Shown: positions 1-6,508 of the stretch, piece after piece
Layout: each line of letters begins with the position of its first letter
Position numbering within the stretch: the first letter of the stretch is position 1
Source: Actinobacteria bacterium UBA2279
GTDB lineage: Bacteria > Actinomycetota > Coriobacteriia > Anaerosomatales > Anaerosomataceae
DNA length: 19,416 nucleotides
Direction: 5' to 3'
NCBI GenBank assembly: GCA_002347365.1
Contig: DDWT01000025.1
Coordinates: forward strand, 1 to 19,416
The notes under the pieces: generated by a model
Seen by the model: the letters and a program-made list of their open reading frames with translations, nothing else
Database searches by the model: none
Told to the model about the DNA's origin: nothing
Made by a program: the position numbers and the translations under genes

Positions 1-164
1 CGGGCATGACGGGCCTGTGGCAGGTCTCGGGGCGCTCGTCGCTCACGTTCGACGAGATGGTGCGCCTGGATCTGTTCTACATCGAGAACTGGAGCGTGGG
101 CTTCGACATGGGCTTGATGATACGCACCGTTCCTGCGGTACTCTTTGGGTCGGGCGCGTACTGA
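1..164 (+). CDS. Sugar transferase (undecaprenyl-phosphate glycosyl-1-phosphate transferase family), C-terminal end only
   Basis: Only the last 53 complete codons are present; the reading frame begins at base 3 and stops at TGA 162-164. The visible tail reads GMTGLWQVSGRS, then LTFDEMVRLDLFYIENWS and a closing MIRTVPAVLFGSGAY. This is the typical C-terminus of the bacterial sugar transferase family (WcaJ, WbaP and RfbP types). These membrane enzymes move a sugar-1-phosphate from a nucleotide sugar onto undecaprenyl phosphate, starting a repeat unit of exopolysaccharide, capsule or glycoprotein glycan. The donor sugar cannot be told from this piece. The stop overlaps the next start as ATGA, so the two genes are probably co-translated. 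Family assignment is strong; the specific function is open. Confidence 0.9.
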   Translation, partial: GMTGLWQVSGRSSLTFDEMVRLDLFYIENWSVGFDMGLMIRTVPAVLFGSGAY

Positions 165-1594
165 TGCGCACCCGCTTGCGCGCGCTTGCCACGCGTCACG
201 AGGAGAAGCTGCGCTTCCTGGTGGTGGGCGTGTGGAACACCGCGTTCAGCATGGCAGTGCTCTGGGCGCTGGAGCGCTTCATCCCGCACGATGCATCGAG
301 CGTGCTGCAAAAGCAGGTCATCCTCGTGGTCGCGTGGATCTTCGGCGTCACTCAGAACTTCTTCACCTTCAAGTTCCTGGTCTTCCGCACGCGCGGGAAC
401 TGGTGGCGTGAGTACTCCCGCATGTATGTGACCTACGCCGCCACCTTCGTTGTGCAGTCGGTGTTGGTCCAAACGCTGTCGGCCAGCTTCGGCATCACGA
501 TGTTTTGGGCCAACGTGCCCACGCTCGTTCTGGTCACGGTCATGAGCTACCTCGGCCACAAGTACTTCACGTTCCGCGAGAAGCACATCATCGAGGTGAT
601 GGATGCGGGGACGGTGTTCGAGCACGGGAAGAAGATGCGCGTGCTCGTCACGGGAGGCGCCGGCTACATCGGGTCGATCACTGCGCGCATGCTGCTGGAT
701 GCCGGACACGAGGTCGTGGTGCTGGACACCTTGGAGCGCGGGAACCGCTCGACAGTCGATGAGCGCGCCACGTTCGTGCGTGGCGACGTGGGCGATGCGG
801 ACGCGGTCCGCTCGGCGCTTACGGGCGTGGACGCGGTCATGCACCTTGCCGGCTACATCGAAGTCGCGGAGTCGGTGGCTCTGCCGGAGCGCTACCTCGA
901 CAACAACGTTGCGCGGCCCACCGTCATGCTGGACCAGATGCAGGCTGCTGGTGTGGACGCGATCGTGTTCAGCTCGACGGCGGCCGTCTACGGTGAGCCG
1001 GAGAGCGTGCCCATCACCGAGTCCGCGCCTACAGTGCCGGTCAACCCGTACGGCGCCTCCAAGCTCGAGTTCGAACGCGAGCTGGTTGCGCGTGCGGACT
1101 CCGGCTTGCGCGCGATCGTCTTCCGATACTTCAACGTGGCCGGCGCCTGGCCCGACGGCTCTCTCGGCGAGGCGCACGATCCGGAGACGCACATCATCCC
1201 GCGCATCTTAGGCGCGATGGCGGCAGGGGAGCGCAGCTTCGAGGTCTACGGGAGCGACTATCCCACGCCGGATGGCACGTGCGTGCGCGACTACATCCAC
1301 GTGTGCGACCTCGCACGCGCGCACGTGATCGCGCTGGAGCGCCTGCATGCGGGAGGCGAGGGCGGCACCTTCAACCTCGGCAATGGCGATGGTTACAGCA
1401 ACCTTCAGGTCGTGCGGGCGTGTGCGGATGCGACCGGCATCGAAGTAGAGGTCGAATTCGGGCCGCGCAGGGCGGGTGACCCGGCGGTGCTGGTGGCCTC
1501 AAGCGCGCTTGCCCGCAAGGTGCTGGGTTGGGAGCCGCAGCGCGCGGAGCTCTCCACGATCGTCGCCGACGCCTGGCGGTGGCACGCGCGCTAG
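164..1594 (+). CDS. galE: GtrA-like membrane domain fused in frame to a UDP-glucose 4-epimerase (GalE-type)
   Basis: This is one open frame of 476 codons. Residues 1 to about 142 look like a GtrA family protein: four hydrophobic segments and the family's terminal pattern (SYLGHKYFTFREK). GtrA proteins are thought to help flip lipid-linked sugars. After a polar linker of about 15 residues, an extended short-chain dehydrogenase of the GalE type starts at residue 158 (MRVLVTG). It has the NAD-binding GGAGYIGS, an active-site SST at 270-272, and Y296-x3-K300 in NPYGASK. GalE interconverts UDP-glucose and UDP-galactose. Start 164 is chosen because it overlaps the upstream stop (ATGA); the longer reading from base 17 lies inside the sugar transferase. 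There is no stop or frameshift at the junction. An internal ATG at 635 behind GGGAAGAAG could also give free GalE. The exact UDP-sugar is inferred only. Confidence 0.85.
   Translation: MRTRLRALATRHEEKLRFLVVGVWNTAFSMAVLWALERFIPHDASSVLQKQVILVVAWIFGVTQNFFTFKFLVFRTRGNWWREYSRMYVTYAATFVVQSVLVQTLSASFGITMFWANVPTLVLVTVMSYLGHKYFTFREKHIIEVMDAGTVFEHGKKMRVLVTGGAGYIGSITARMLLDAGHEVVVLDTLERGNRSTVDERATFVRGDVGDADAVRSALTGVDAVMHLAGYIEVAESVALPERYLDNNVARPTVMLDQMQAAGVDAIVFSSTAAVYGEPESVPITESAPTVPVNPYGASKLEFERELVARADSGLRAIVFRYFNVAGAWPDGSLGEAHDPETHIIPRILGAMAAGERSFEVYGSDYPTPDGTCVRDYIHVCDLARAHVIALERLHAGGEGGTFNLGNGDGYSNLQVVRACADATGIEVEVEFGPRRAGDPAVLVASSALARKVLGWEPQRAELSTIVADAWRWHAR
1576..1589 (+). repeat. Direct repeat, left copy (14 bases, in the galE tail)
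   Basis: GCGGTGGCACGCGC occurs here, in codons for the last residues of the epimerase (RWHAR), and again exactly at 2401-2414. The two copies bracket the DUF4160 pair. A 14-base match could arise by chance somewhere in a window this size, so the position is what makes it notable. Confidence 0.6.
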
Positions 1595-1659
1595 TGCCGC
1601 TCGGACTGCCTGGATGACGCGCCCGCTACCTCCGCCGTTTTGTGAGCGGTAAGAGCAGG

Positions 1660-1675
1660 TTCACACCAATGTGAA
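1660..1675. promoter_or_regulatory. Palindrome TTCACA-N4-TGTGAA upstream of the DUF4160 pair
   Basis: This is a perfect 6+4+6 inverted repeat (TTCACA, CCAA, TGTGAA) in the 137-base gap between galE and the DUF4160 gene. It resembles an operator for a dimeric regulator. No convincing -35/-10 pair could be placed with it. Confidence 0.4.
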
Positions 1676-1708
1676 ACACTCTCGCGGGTAGGTCTGTGCT
1701 TGCGAAGC

Positions 1709-1726
1709 GTTACCGCGGGAGGTAAC
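1709..1726. promoter_or_regulatory. Inverted repeat GTTACC-N6-GGTAAC over the ribosome binding site of the DUF4160 gene
   Basis: The arms GTTACC (1709-1714) and GGTAAC (1721-1726) flank GCGGGA. The right arm forms part of the Shine-Dalgarno stretch GGGAGGT, five bases before the ATG at 1732. The same half-sites with the same six-base spacing precede the AbiEi gene at 2436-2451, which argues for a protein-binding operator and not only a ribosome binding site. Confidence 0.5.
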
Positions 1727-1731
1727 ATCAA

Positions 1732-1926
1732 ATGGGTCGGATTCGACGTGGCGGCTATGTGTTCCTGACGTGGGCAGGTGACCACGCCCCTCGACATGTG
1801 CATGTCTATCGGGACAATCGCCTGGTGGTCAAATGGAACCTTGAGGCATGGCTCCCTATGTCGGGCCGTTCGACCGGCAGGATCATCGAGTTGCTGTGTG
1901 AGTTGCGAAACGAGGGATCGTTGTGA
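1732..1926 (+). CDS. DUF4160 domain protein (toxin-like partner of a two-gene module)
   Basis: A 64-residue protein that spans a complete DUF4160 domain. The recognisable core is the aromatic start (GYVFLTWAGDH), then APRHVHVYRDN with its HxH, a short lysine/tryptophan strand and a C-terminal helix (ELLCELRNEG). DUF4160 genes are commonly paired with a small downstream DNA-binding or DUF2442-type gene and have been proposed as toxin-antitoxin modules; the biochemical activity is not established. The start is ATG 1732, preceded by GGGAGGT. The stop overlaps the next gene's GTG (GTGA), so the pair is coupled. An inverted repeat covers its ribosome binding site. The family call is good; a toxin role is inference from context. 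Confidence 0.75.
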   Translation: MGRIRRGGYVFLTWAGDHAPRHVHVYRDNRLVVKWNLEAWLPMSGRSTGRIIELLCELRNEGSL

Positions 1927-2390
1927 TTATCGAATCCGTATGTGTGGACAATCGACGGCGCGAATGGGTGCTTGAGACGTCGCGCGGCGAGTTGTCGTAT
2001 CCGTTTGCGAAGTGCGACCCGGAGCCGACGCCGTCCGATCGCGTTGTGGAGTACAGCATCGATGACGAATTAGGACGCGAGGCTGTTACATACATGCTGC
2101 AATCCGGTCGCGTGGGCTTCGTGCACAGTGACATGGCCCTGGACTACAACCGTGAGCCTGCATACATGCGGGACCTGCTGCTCCACCAGCTGACAGTTGA
2201 GGCGCTTGCGAATCTTGAGGCGAGCCGACTACCCAAACGCGAGATCTTGCGCCGGCTTGGGACGTCGGCAGCGCAGCTGTATCGACTTCTGGACCCGACC
2301 AACTACACCAAGTCGGTCGACAGCATGCTTGAGCTCCTGAGCGTCCTGGGATGCGAAGTCGAGCTGACAGTGCACACGCGGACTGCGTGA
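1923..2390 (+). CDS. HTH-tailed protein paired with DUF4160 (putative antitoxin/repressor)
   Basis: A 155-residue protein that begins at GTG 1923 inside the stop of the DUF4160 gene, with GAGGG about eight bases upstream. The first half is a beta-rich acidic region (IIESVCVDNRRREWVLETSRGELSYPF), which I do not recognise beyond a loose resemblance to small DUF2442-like domains. The last third looks like a XRE/HigA-type helix-turn-helix: a helix with SRLPKREILRRLG, then the recognition-like TSAAQLYRLLDPTN, then a helix ending SVLGCEVELTV. That layout, and the order small protein then DNA-binding protein, fits an antitoxin that represses its own operon. Candidate binding sites are the palindromes at 1660-1675 and 1709-1726. 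No homologue with known function is claimed. Confidence 0.65.
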   Translation: MIIESVCVDNRRREWVLETSRGELSYPFAKCDPEPTPSDRVVEYSIDDELGREAVTYMLQSGRVGFVHSDMALDYNREPAYMRDLLLHQLTVEALANLEASRLPKREILRRLGTSAAQLYRLLDPTNYTKSVDSMLELLSVLGCEVELTVHTRTA

Positions 2391-2400
2391 CCAGGCGTAT

Positions 2401-2414
2401 GCGGTGGCACGCGC
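2401..2414 (+). repeat. Direct repeat, right copy (14 bases) with a relic galE-like tail
   Basis: This is an exact copy of 1576-1589. In the same codon phase it reads RWHA and continues QRKRW to a TAG at 2429-2431. It therefore looks like the displaced original 3' end of the epimerase gene, with the DUF4160 pair inserted between the copies. The short gap 2391-2460 holds nothing else except the operator at 2436-2451. Confidence 0.5.
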
Positions 2415-2435
2415 AGCGGAAGCGGTGGTAGCAAG

Positions 2436-2451
2436 TTACCAAAGATGGTAA
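2436..2451. promoter_or_regulatory. Inverted repeat TTACC-N6-GGTAA upstream of abiEi
   Basis: The arms TTACC (2436-2440) and GGTAA (2447-2451) flank AAAGAT. Allowing one mismatch, the arms extend to AAGTTACC and GGTAAGTT. The site ends nine bases before the AbiEi ATG. AbiEi antitoxins are known to bind inverted repeats upstream of their own operon, so this is the likely autoregulatory operator. The right arm overlaps the only SD-like sequence (GGTAAG). Confidence 0.6.
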
Positions 2452-2460
2452 GTTGATACT

Positions 2461-3099
2461 ATGAAACGTGAAACGCTTATCGACATCGTCTCCGGAGAGC
2501 CCCTCTTTACGACAGGTATGCTCCTGACGCCCGAAGTCGACGTTAGGGACGTGAGGAAGCAGCTTTCCCGGTGGACCAGCGACGGGACCGTCGTCCAGCT
2601 GCGTCGGGGACTGTACTCGCTTGGCCCGCGCTACCGCTTGCGTGAGCCGCACCCTTACGAGATCTCCAACGCGCTCGTCCGAGGATCGTATGTGAGTCTT
2701 GAGACGGTCCTCGCCGCCAACGGTCTCATCCCGGAGGCGGTCTTCGCGACGACGGCGGTCACCACGGGTCGGCAAGGTTTCAGGCAGACGCCGTTTGGAT
2801 CGTTCGTGTATCAACACATCAAGCCGCAGCTCTTCTGGGGGTATGAGTCGGAGTTGATCGGGGACGGACGAGACGCCTTTGTTGCAACCCCCGAGAAGGC
2901 GCTGTTGGATCTGGCGTACCTGCGGACGCGATCCGATGAGACGTCATTCGCCCGCGAACTACGATTGCAGCGACTGGAGACCATCGATGCGCAGCGCCTC
3001 CTGCGCTTCGCGGAGCGCTTCGGCAGCAAGAAGGTCCTGCGTTTTGCCCGTAACGTGAACGCGCTGCGGGAGTCAGAGCGAGAGGAGTATCGGGGCTGA
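2461..3099 (+). CDS. abiEi: AbiEi family antitoxin / transcriptional regulator
   Basis: A 212-residue protein of the AbiEi antitoxin family. Residues 1 to about 60 form a winged-helix domain (LFTTGMLL, VRKQLSRWTSDGTVVQLRRGLYSL), which in the family binds the operator and represses the operon. The remainder carries the family's usual sequence HPYEISNALVRGSYVSLETVLAANGLIPE and the TPEKALLDLAYLR motif. AbiEi neutralises the AbiEii nucleotidyltransferase without a stable complex (type IV toxin-antitoxin), a property known from studied members. The ATG at 2461 is preferred although the ribosome binding site is weak (GGTAAG, nine bases upstream), because the wing-helix domain begins directly after it. 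The stop overlaps the toxin's ATG (ATGA). In other bacteria the pair gives abortive infection against phage or stabilises mobile DNA. Confidence 0.9.
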   Translation: MKRETLIDIVSGEPLFTTGMLLTPEVDVRDVRKQLSRWTSDGTVVQLRRGLYSLGPRYRLREPHPYEISNALVRGSYVSLETVLAANGLIPEAVFATTAVTTGRQGFRQTPFGSFVYQHIKPQLFWGYESELIGDGRDAFVATPEKALLDLAYLRTRSDETSFARELRLQRLETIDAQRLLRFAERFGSKKVLRFARNVNALRESEREEYRG

Positions 3100-3914
3100 T
3101 GAAAGAGCGCATCGCAGAGCTTGTTGCGGCATCGACGCCACGCAATGCCACCAACATCATGCGTGAGTACCTTCAGGCCCGTATTCTTGAGACCCTGCAG
3201 GAGCGTGGCGCCTGGAGTTCCATTGCCTTCATGGGAGGCACTGCACTGCGGTTCCTGTATCGAATCCCCCGATTCTCAGAAGACCTCGACTTCTCCCTGG
3301 TGGACAAGACCGCTGGTTACGACTTTGCTGCCCTGATCGACGCGGTGCGGGGTCAGTTCGAGCGAGAGGGATACGCGGTCGAGACGAAGGCCGCCACGCG
3401 CACCGCCGTCAACAAGGCGTTCATCACGTTCCCGGGACTCATGCATGAGTTCGGGCTGAGCTCACACGCGGACCAGGTCTTCTCGGTCAAGATCGAAGTG
3501 GACACCGATCCCCCTGCCGGGGCGGGAGTAGCGGTCACGATGGTGCGACGGTTTGCCACGCTGCGGCTGGCTCACCATGACAAGCCGTCGCTGCTTGCGG
3601 GCAAGACCGCGGCACTGCTGCTCCGCGAGTGGATCAAGGGTAGGGACGTGTACGACCTCGTGTGGTACCTGAGCGATCCCACATGGCCAGAGCCCAATGA
3701 AGAACTGCTGGGCAACGCGTGTCGTCAGGCCCATCGACCCGATCTGGCAGCCGAGAGTTCCGCATGGCGCGAGGCGCTCGCTCTGCGAGTCTCTGAAGCG
3801 CCGTGGGACCATGTCCTCTCGGATGCGCAGCGGTTCTTGGAGCGGCCGGAAGACGCCTGGATGCTTGAGAGAGATGCGGTCCTCTCAGTGCTGCAACAGC
3901 GTGGATGGGCGTAG
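3099..3914 (+). CDS. abiEii: AbiEii/AbiGii family nucleotidyltransferase toxin
   Basis: A 271-residue protein, full length for the family. The nucleotidyltransferase core is intact: MGGTALRFLY at 45-54 (the GG-T/S signature), then RFSEDLDFSL with the metal-binding acids D62 and D64, then a third acidic strand VKIEVDTD. The C-terminal family motif KTAALLLREWIKGRDVYDLVWYL is present with its conserved Lys and GRDxYD. Studied relatives such as the mycobacterial MenT toxins transfer nucleotides to tRNA acceptor ends and stop translation; the target here is unknown. The gene starts within the stop codon of the antitoxin gene, so the two are translationally coupled. No residue needed for activity looks lost, so it is probably functional. 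Confidence 0.9.
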   Translation: MKERIAELVAASTPRNATNIMREYLQARILETLQERGAWSSIAFMGGTALRFLYRIPRFSEDLDFSLVDKTAGYDFAALIDAVRGQFEREGYAVETKAATRTAVNKAFITFPGLMHEFGLSSHADQVFSVKIEVDTDPPAGAGVAVTMVRRFATLRLAHHDKPSLLAGKTAALLLREWIKGRDVYDLVWYLSDPTWPEPNEELLGNACRQAHRPDLAAESSAWREALALRVSEAPWDHVLSDAQRFLERPEDAWMLERDAVLSVLQQRGWA

Positions 3915-3971
3915 GGGCGGTGCAGAGCGGGCGCGGAGCCCTGCGCGATGACTTCGTGTGTACGTTGACGG

Positions 3972-3980
3972 TGCTATGAT
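3972..3980 (+). promoter_or_regulatory. Extended -10 promoter element before the kinase remnant
   Basis: TGC-TATGAT is an extended -10 (TGN plus hexamer) without a good -35. Its hexamer starts exactly 35 bases before the TTG at 4010. The intact kinase has TGG-TATGCT, also exactly 35 bases before its GTG at 13066. In both, CAGCC follows one base after the hexamer. Confidence 0.45.
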
Positions 3981-4009
3981 TCAGCCAGCGCCGGCTTTCT
4001 GGAGGACGC

Positions 4010-4249
4010 TTGGTTCAGCAGCGCACCCCCAACGTCTTCGCCGTGTTCTGGCAGCACAAGGTGGGTGATCGCGCTAAGCCCGAGGGTGCGGGTCTTGGTC
4101 TGGCCATCGCGCGCCGGCTCTCGCATCTGCTGGGCGGCGGCATCACCGTCTCAAGCGAGGTCGGTAAGGGCTCCACGTTCACAGTGACCCTGCCGCGCGA
4201 CATCCCTGCCTATGACTCCGGCCGCGACGATGACGAGGTCTTGGATTAG
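4010..4249 (+). pseudogene. Histidine kinase remnant: only the C-terminal ATPase (G2 box) end remains
   Basis: This short frame (79 residues from TTG 4010, with GGAGGA at 4001-4006) codes for FAVFWQHKVG, RAKPEGAGLGLAIARRL, HLLGGGI and an acidic tail. It is nearly identical to the last 75 or so residues of the kinase at 13066-15282. It lacks the sensor, HAMP, PAS and histidine domains, and the N and G1 boxes, so it cannot act as a kinase. The similarity extends past the stop: TAGTGCGCTAG at 4247-4257 recurs at 15280-15290. The promoter-like leader is also comparable. The simplest reading is a paralogous kinase gene that lost its middle by an internal deletion, or a recombination scar. It runs convergent with the M20 gene that follows. 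Confidence 0.75.
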
Positions 4250-4264
4250 TGCGCTAGTCAGCCG

Positions 4265-5365
4265 TCACTCGGCGGGCGTCTTTGCCACCGTGGCTATGAC
4301 GGCTTCGTAGACTTCGGCCGCACGATAGATGCGCTCCACGGGGCAGCTCTCGTTCACGGTATGCGCGGCCATCGCATCCCCGGGCCCGAAAAACACCGTC
4401 TCAGTGCAGCCCATGGCCTCGGCCAGCATCGAGGCGTCCGTGAAGTAGCCCAGCGGCGGATGCGGTTCACTGTCCGCGATCGACTGCACGAGTGTCGCGA
4501 ATCGTCCCTCGGGAGGCGAGAAGACCGGCGAACGGTTCAGCATCACGCTGACCTCCACGCCGGGTCCGGCAAGCGCCAGCACGCGTTGGATCGTCTCGGC
4601 CGCGCTGACGCCGGGCACCAGGCGGATGTCTAAGGTCATCGAGGCGGCGTCCGGCACGAGGTTTGGCTGCACACCGCCGTTGAGTGTGCCCACGTTCACG
4701 GTGACGGGCCCCATGACCGGGTGCACGCCGGCAAGTCCCGCATCGGCAAGAGCGACGGCCACGCGGGCCAGAGGCGTGATGGCGTTGCGGCCCAGATCCG
4801 GGCGCGATCCGTGTGCTGCGATCCCCGTTGAGTCCAGACGCAGCCACAGGGCGCCTTTGTGGGCGGTGGCCACCCGGTTGGAGGTGGGTTCGGCTACCAG
4901 AAGCCTCCCGCCCGTAGGGAGTGGAGTGCCGGCCACCAGATGAGCAGCGCCCTCGCAGCCGCTCTCCTCGGCGGCGGTGAGTATCAGCATCACGCCTCCA
5001 CAGATATCACCCCGGTCAAGACAGCGCAGAACCGCCACGACCAGCGCGGCGACACCTGATTTCATGTCAGCCGCTCCACGCCCGAAGACCCGTCCGTCGA
5101 TCAGCCTTCCGGCAAGCGGGCTGTCCGACCAGCCGGCCGGAGCGGCCGGTACGGTGTCCAGATGGCCGCTCAAGATCAAAGGAGCGTGCGATGTGTCGCC
5201 GATGTGGGCCACCAGCGTGCTGCGCCCGGCGGCGAAGACGTCGTAGCTTACGCGGGCGCCTGCCGCTTCCAGGGGCGCTGCCAGCAGGCGCGCGGCCCGA
5301 TCCTCGCCGCCGCCGGCGGTGTCAAGGGCGATCAGCGCCCGCGTGAGATCGACGGCGTCGATCAC
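4265..5365 (-). CDS. M20 family zinc amidohydrolase (ArgE/DapE/CPG2-like deacylase or peptidase)
   Basis: A 366-residue metallohydrolase of the M20 family. The first metal motif is SGHLDTVP (H68, D70), the bridging Asp is D100 in GRGAADMKSG, and the catalytic/metal pair is E133-E134 in TAAEESGCEG. A fourth acidic ligand lies in VAEPTS, and the last His ligand is in FGPGDAMAAHTVNES near the C-terminus. Members cut amide bonds: N-acetylornithine, N-succinyl-diaminopimelate, N-acyl amino acids or dipeptides. The start is GTG 5365-5363, which overlaps the stop of the LacI gene (GTGA); a longer upstream frame only shadows that gene. Co-transcription with the repressor suggests a job linked to the solute handled by the divergent operon. 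The substrate is unknown, and arginine or lysine synthesis remains possible. Confidence 0.85.
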   Translation of the reverse strand: MIDAVDLTRALIALDTAGGGEDRAARLLAAPLEAAGARVSYDVFAAGRSTLVAHIGDTSHAPLILSGHLDTVPAAPAGWSDSPLAGRLIDGRVFGRGAADMKSGVAALVVAVLRCLDRGDICGGVMLILTAAEESGCEGAAHLVAGTPLPTGGRLLVAEPTSNRVATAHKGALWLRLDSTGIAAHGSRPDLGRNAITPLARVAVALADAGLAGVHPVMGPVTVNVGTLNGGVQPNLVPDAASMTLDIRLVPGVSAAETIQRVLALAGPGVEVSVMLNRSPVFSPPEGRFATLVQSIADSEPHPPLGYFTDASMLAEAMGCTETVFFGPGDAMAAHTVNESCPVERIYRAAEVYEAVIATVAKTPAE

Positions 5366-6366
5366 GGCGTGCCTACCGTTGACTCCCGCACCACGAGCGT
5401 GGGTGCGATGGCGATGCGCTGCACAGGCGTGTCCGGATCTGCGGCGCGCGCATCCAGGAGCCGGATGCATTCGGCCGCGAGCTGTTCGTGGGGCTGGCGC
5501 ACGGTGGTCAACGGCGGGTCCGCCAGTGCCGCGAAGCGGATGTCGTCAAAGCCGGTGATCAACACGTCGTCAGGCACGTGCACGTGACGGCGGCGGAACT
5601 CTCCCAGCACGCCTATCGCGATCTCGTCGTTGCCGCAGACCACGGCGTCCGGCAGCCTGTCTCCGTCCAGGAGTATGGCAGCGGCGCTGCGGCCCCACTC
5701 GGCACGGAACGTCCCGAGCAGCTGCGGCCAATCGCGAGGATGACCGATCCGGTCCATCGCGCGTTCGAATCCGGCATGCCGTTGCTGACCTGCCGACGTG
5801 TCGAGCGTGGCGCTGACCAGCGCGATCCCGGTCGCTCCCAGTGAGGCGACGTGCTCCACGGCAAGGCTCATGCCCAGGCTGCCATCAACGCCCACCCAGT
5901 CGGCGGCGTACTCCTCCACGAAGCGGTCCACCTGGACCACCGGCATCCGTGTGGAGACCTCGGCTAGCGCGGTGTGGCTGGCCTTGGCGGAGACCGGGAT
6001 GATGATCAGGCCGTCCACCTGATGATCGACCAGCGCCATGATGCGCTTGCGCTCGATTTCCGGGTCTTGTTGCGCGTCACACAGAAGAAGGTCTCGACCG
6101 GTCATCTGGAGACGCCGTTCGACGGATTCCACGATGGCGGGGAAGAAGGGGTTGCTGATTTCGGGTACCACCATACCGATGGTGTTGGTACGCCCGCGGC
6201 GCAGGGCACGTGCGACTGCGTTGTGGCGGTAGCCCAAGACGCGGGCTGCCTCGTTGACACGCTCGGCCAGATCCACCGAGACGTTGCGACTTCCGGTCAG
6301 GACGCGGGAGGCCGTGGCGACAGAGACGCCTGCACGCTCAGCGACCTCGCGTATGGTGACGGCCAT
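5362..6366 (-). CDS. LacI family transcriptional repressor
   Basis: A 334-residue regulator. The N-terminal helix-turn-helix and hinge are textbook: VTIREVAERAGVSVATASRVL, then DLAERVNEAARVLGYRHN at residues 3-50. A periplasmic-binding-like effector domain follows (IGMVVPEISNPFFPAIVESV, VDGLIIIPVSA, VVCGNDEIAIGVL, ITGFDDIRFAALADPPLTTVRQP). The start is ATG 6366-6364, preceded on the minus strand by GAGGGGGTG; an in-frame ATG 15 codons further up lacks such a site. It is transcribed divergently from the importer operon and coupled to the M20 gene. The likely operator is the perfect palindrome at 6509-6524, with a weaker match near 6420-6435 close to its own gene. The effector is probably a sugar or nucleoside from the pathway. 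Confidence 0.93.
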   Translation of the reverse strand: MAVTIREVAERAGVSVATASRVLTGSRNVSVDLAERVNEAARVLGYRHNAVARALRRGRTNTIGMVVPEISNPFFPAIVESVERRLQMTGRDLLLCDAQQDPEIERKRIMALVDHQVDGLIIIPVSAKASHTALAEVSTRMPVVQVDRFVEEYAADWVGVDGSLGMSLAVEHVASLGATGIALVSATLDTSAGQQRHAGFERAMDRIGHPRDWPQLLGTFRAEWGRSAAAILLDGDRLPDAVVCGNDEIAIGVLGEFRRRHVHVPDDVLITGFDDIRFAALADPPLTTVRQPHEQLAAECIRLLDARAADPDTPVQRIAIAPTLVVRESTVGTP

Positions 6367-6419
6367 CAAACACCCCCTCACGACGATGACACCAGTGTAC
6401 GACTTTGACATGAATCAGC

Positions 6420-6435
6420 ACGAGAACGTTTGCCG
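6420..6435. promoter_or_regulatory. Degenerate LacI-type operator candidate
   Basis: The bases around GAACGTTTGCC match the strong operator at about 10 of 16 positions, including the core AACGTTT with central CG. The two centres are 89 bases apart, so a looped repressor complex is conceivable. It lies 54 bases upstream of the LacI start codon and could serve autoregulation. Confidence 0.35.
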
Positions 6436-6470
6436 GACAGAGGCGTCCACAAGAGAAAGGAGCTGCATTC

Positions 6471-6498
6471 TTGACTACCGCGCCCTCGTAACTAAGAT
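6471..6498 (+). promoter_or_regulatory. Sigma-A type promoter of the importer/ribose operon
   Basis: TTGACT (6471-6476) and TAAGAT (6493-6498) are separated by 16 bases. Transcription would begin around 6505, so the palindrome at 6509-6524 covers the first transcribed bases, the usual place for a LacI-type block. Confidence 0.55.
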
Positions 6499-6508
6499 AA
6501 CAATGACA

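Noticed and set aside
17..163. Upstream in-frame start (base 17) for the GtrA-GalE gene
   Set aside because: This stretch lies inside the sugar transferase coding sequence in another frame and shows no family similarity; ATG 164 overlaps the stop and begins a normal GtrA N-terminus.
6405..6410. Perfect TTGACA as a promoter -35 on the plus strand
   Set aside because: No -10 hexamer is found 16-18 bases downstream; the better promoter is at 6471-6498.
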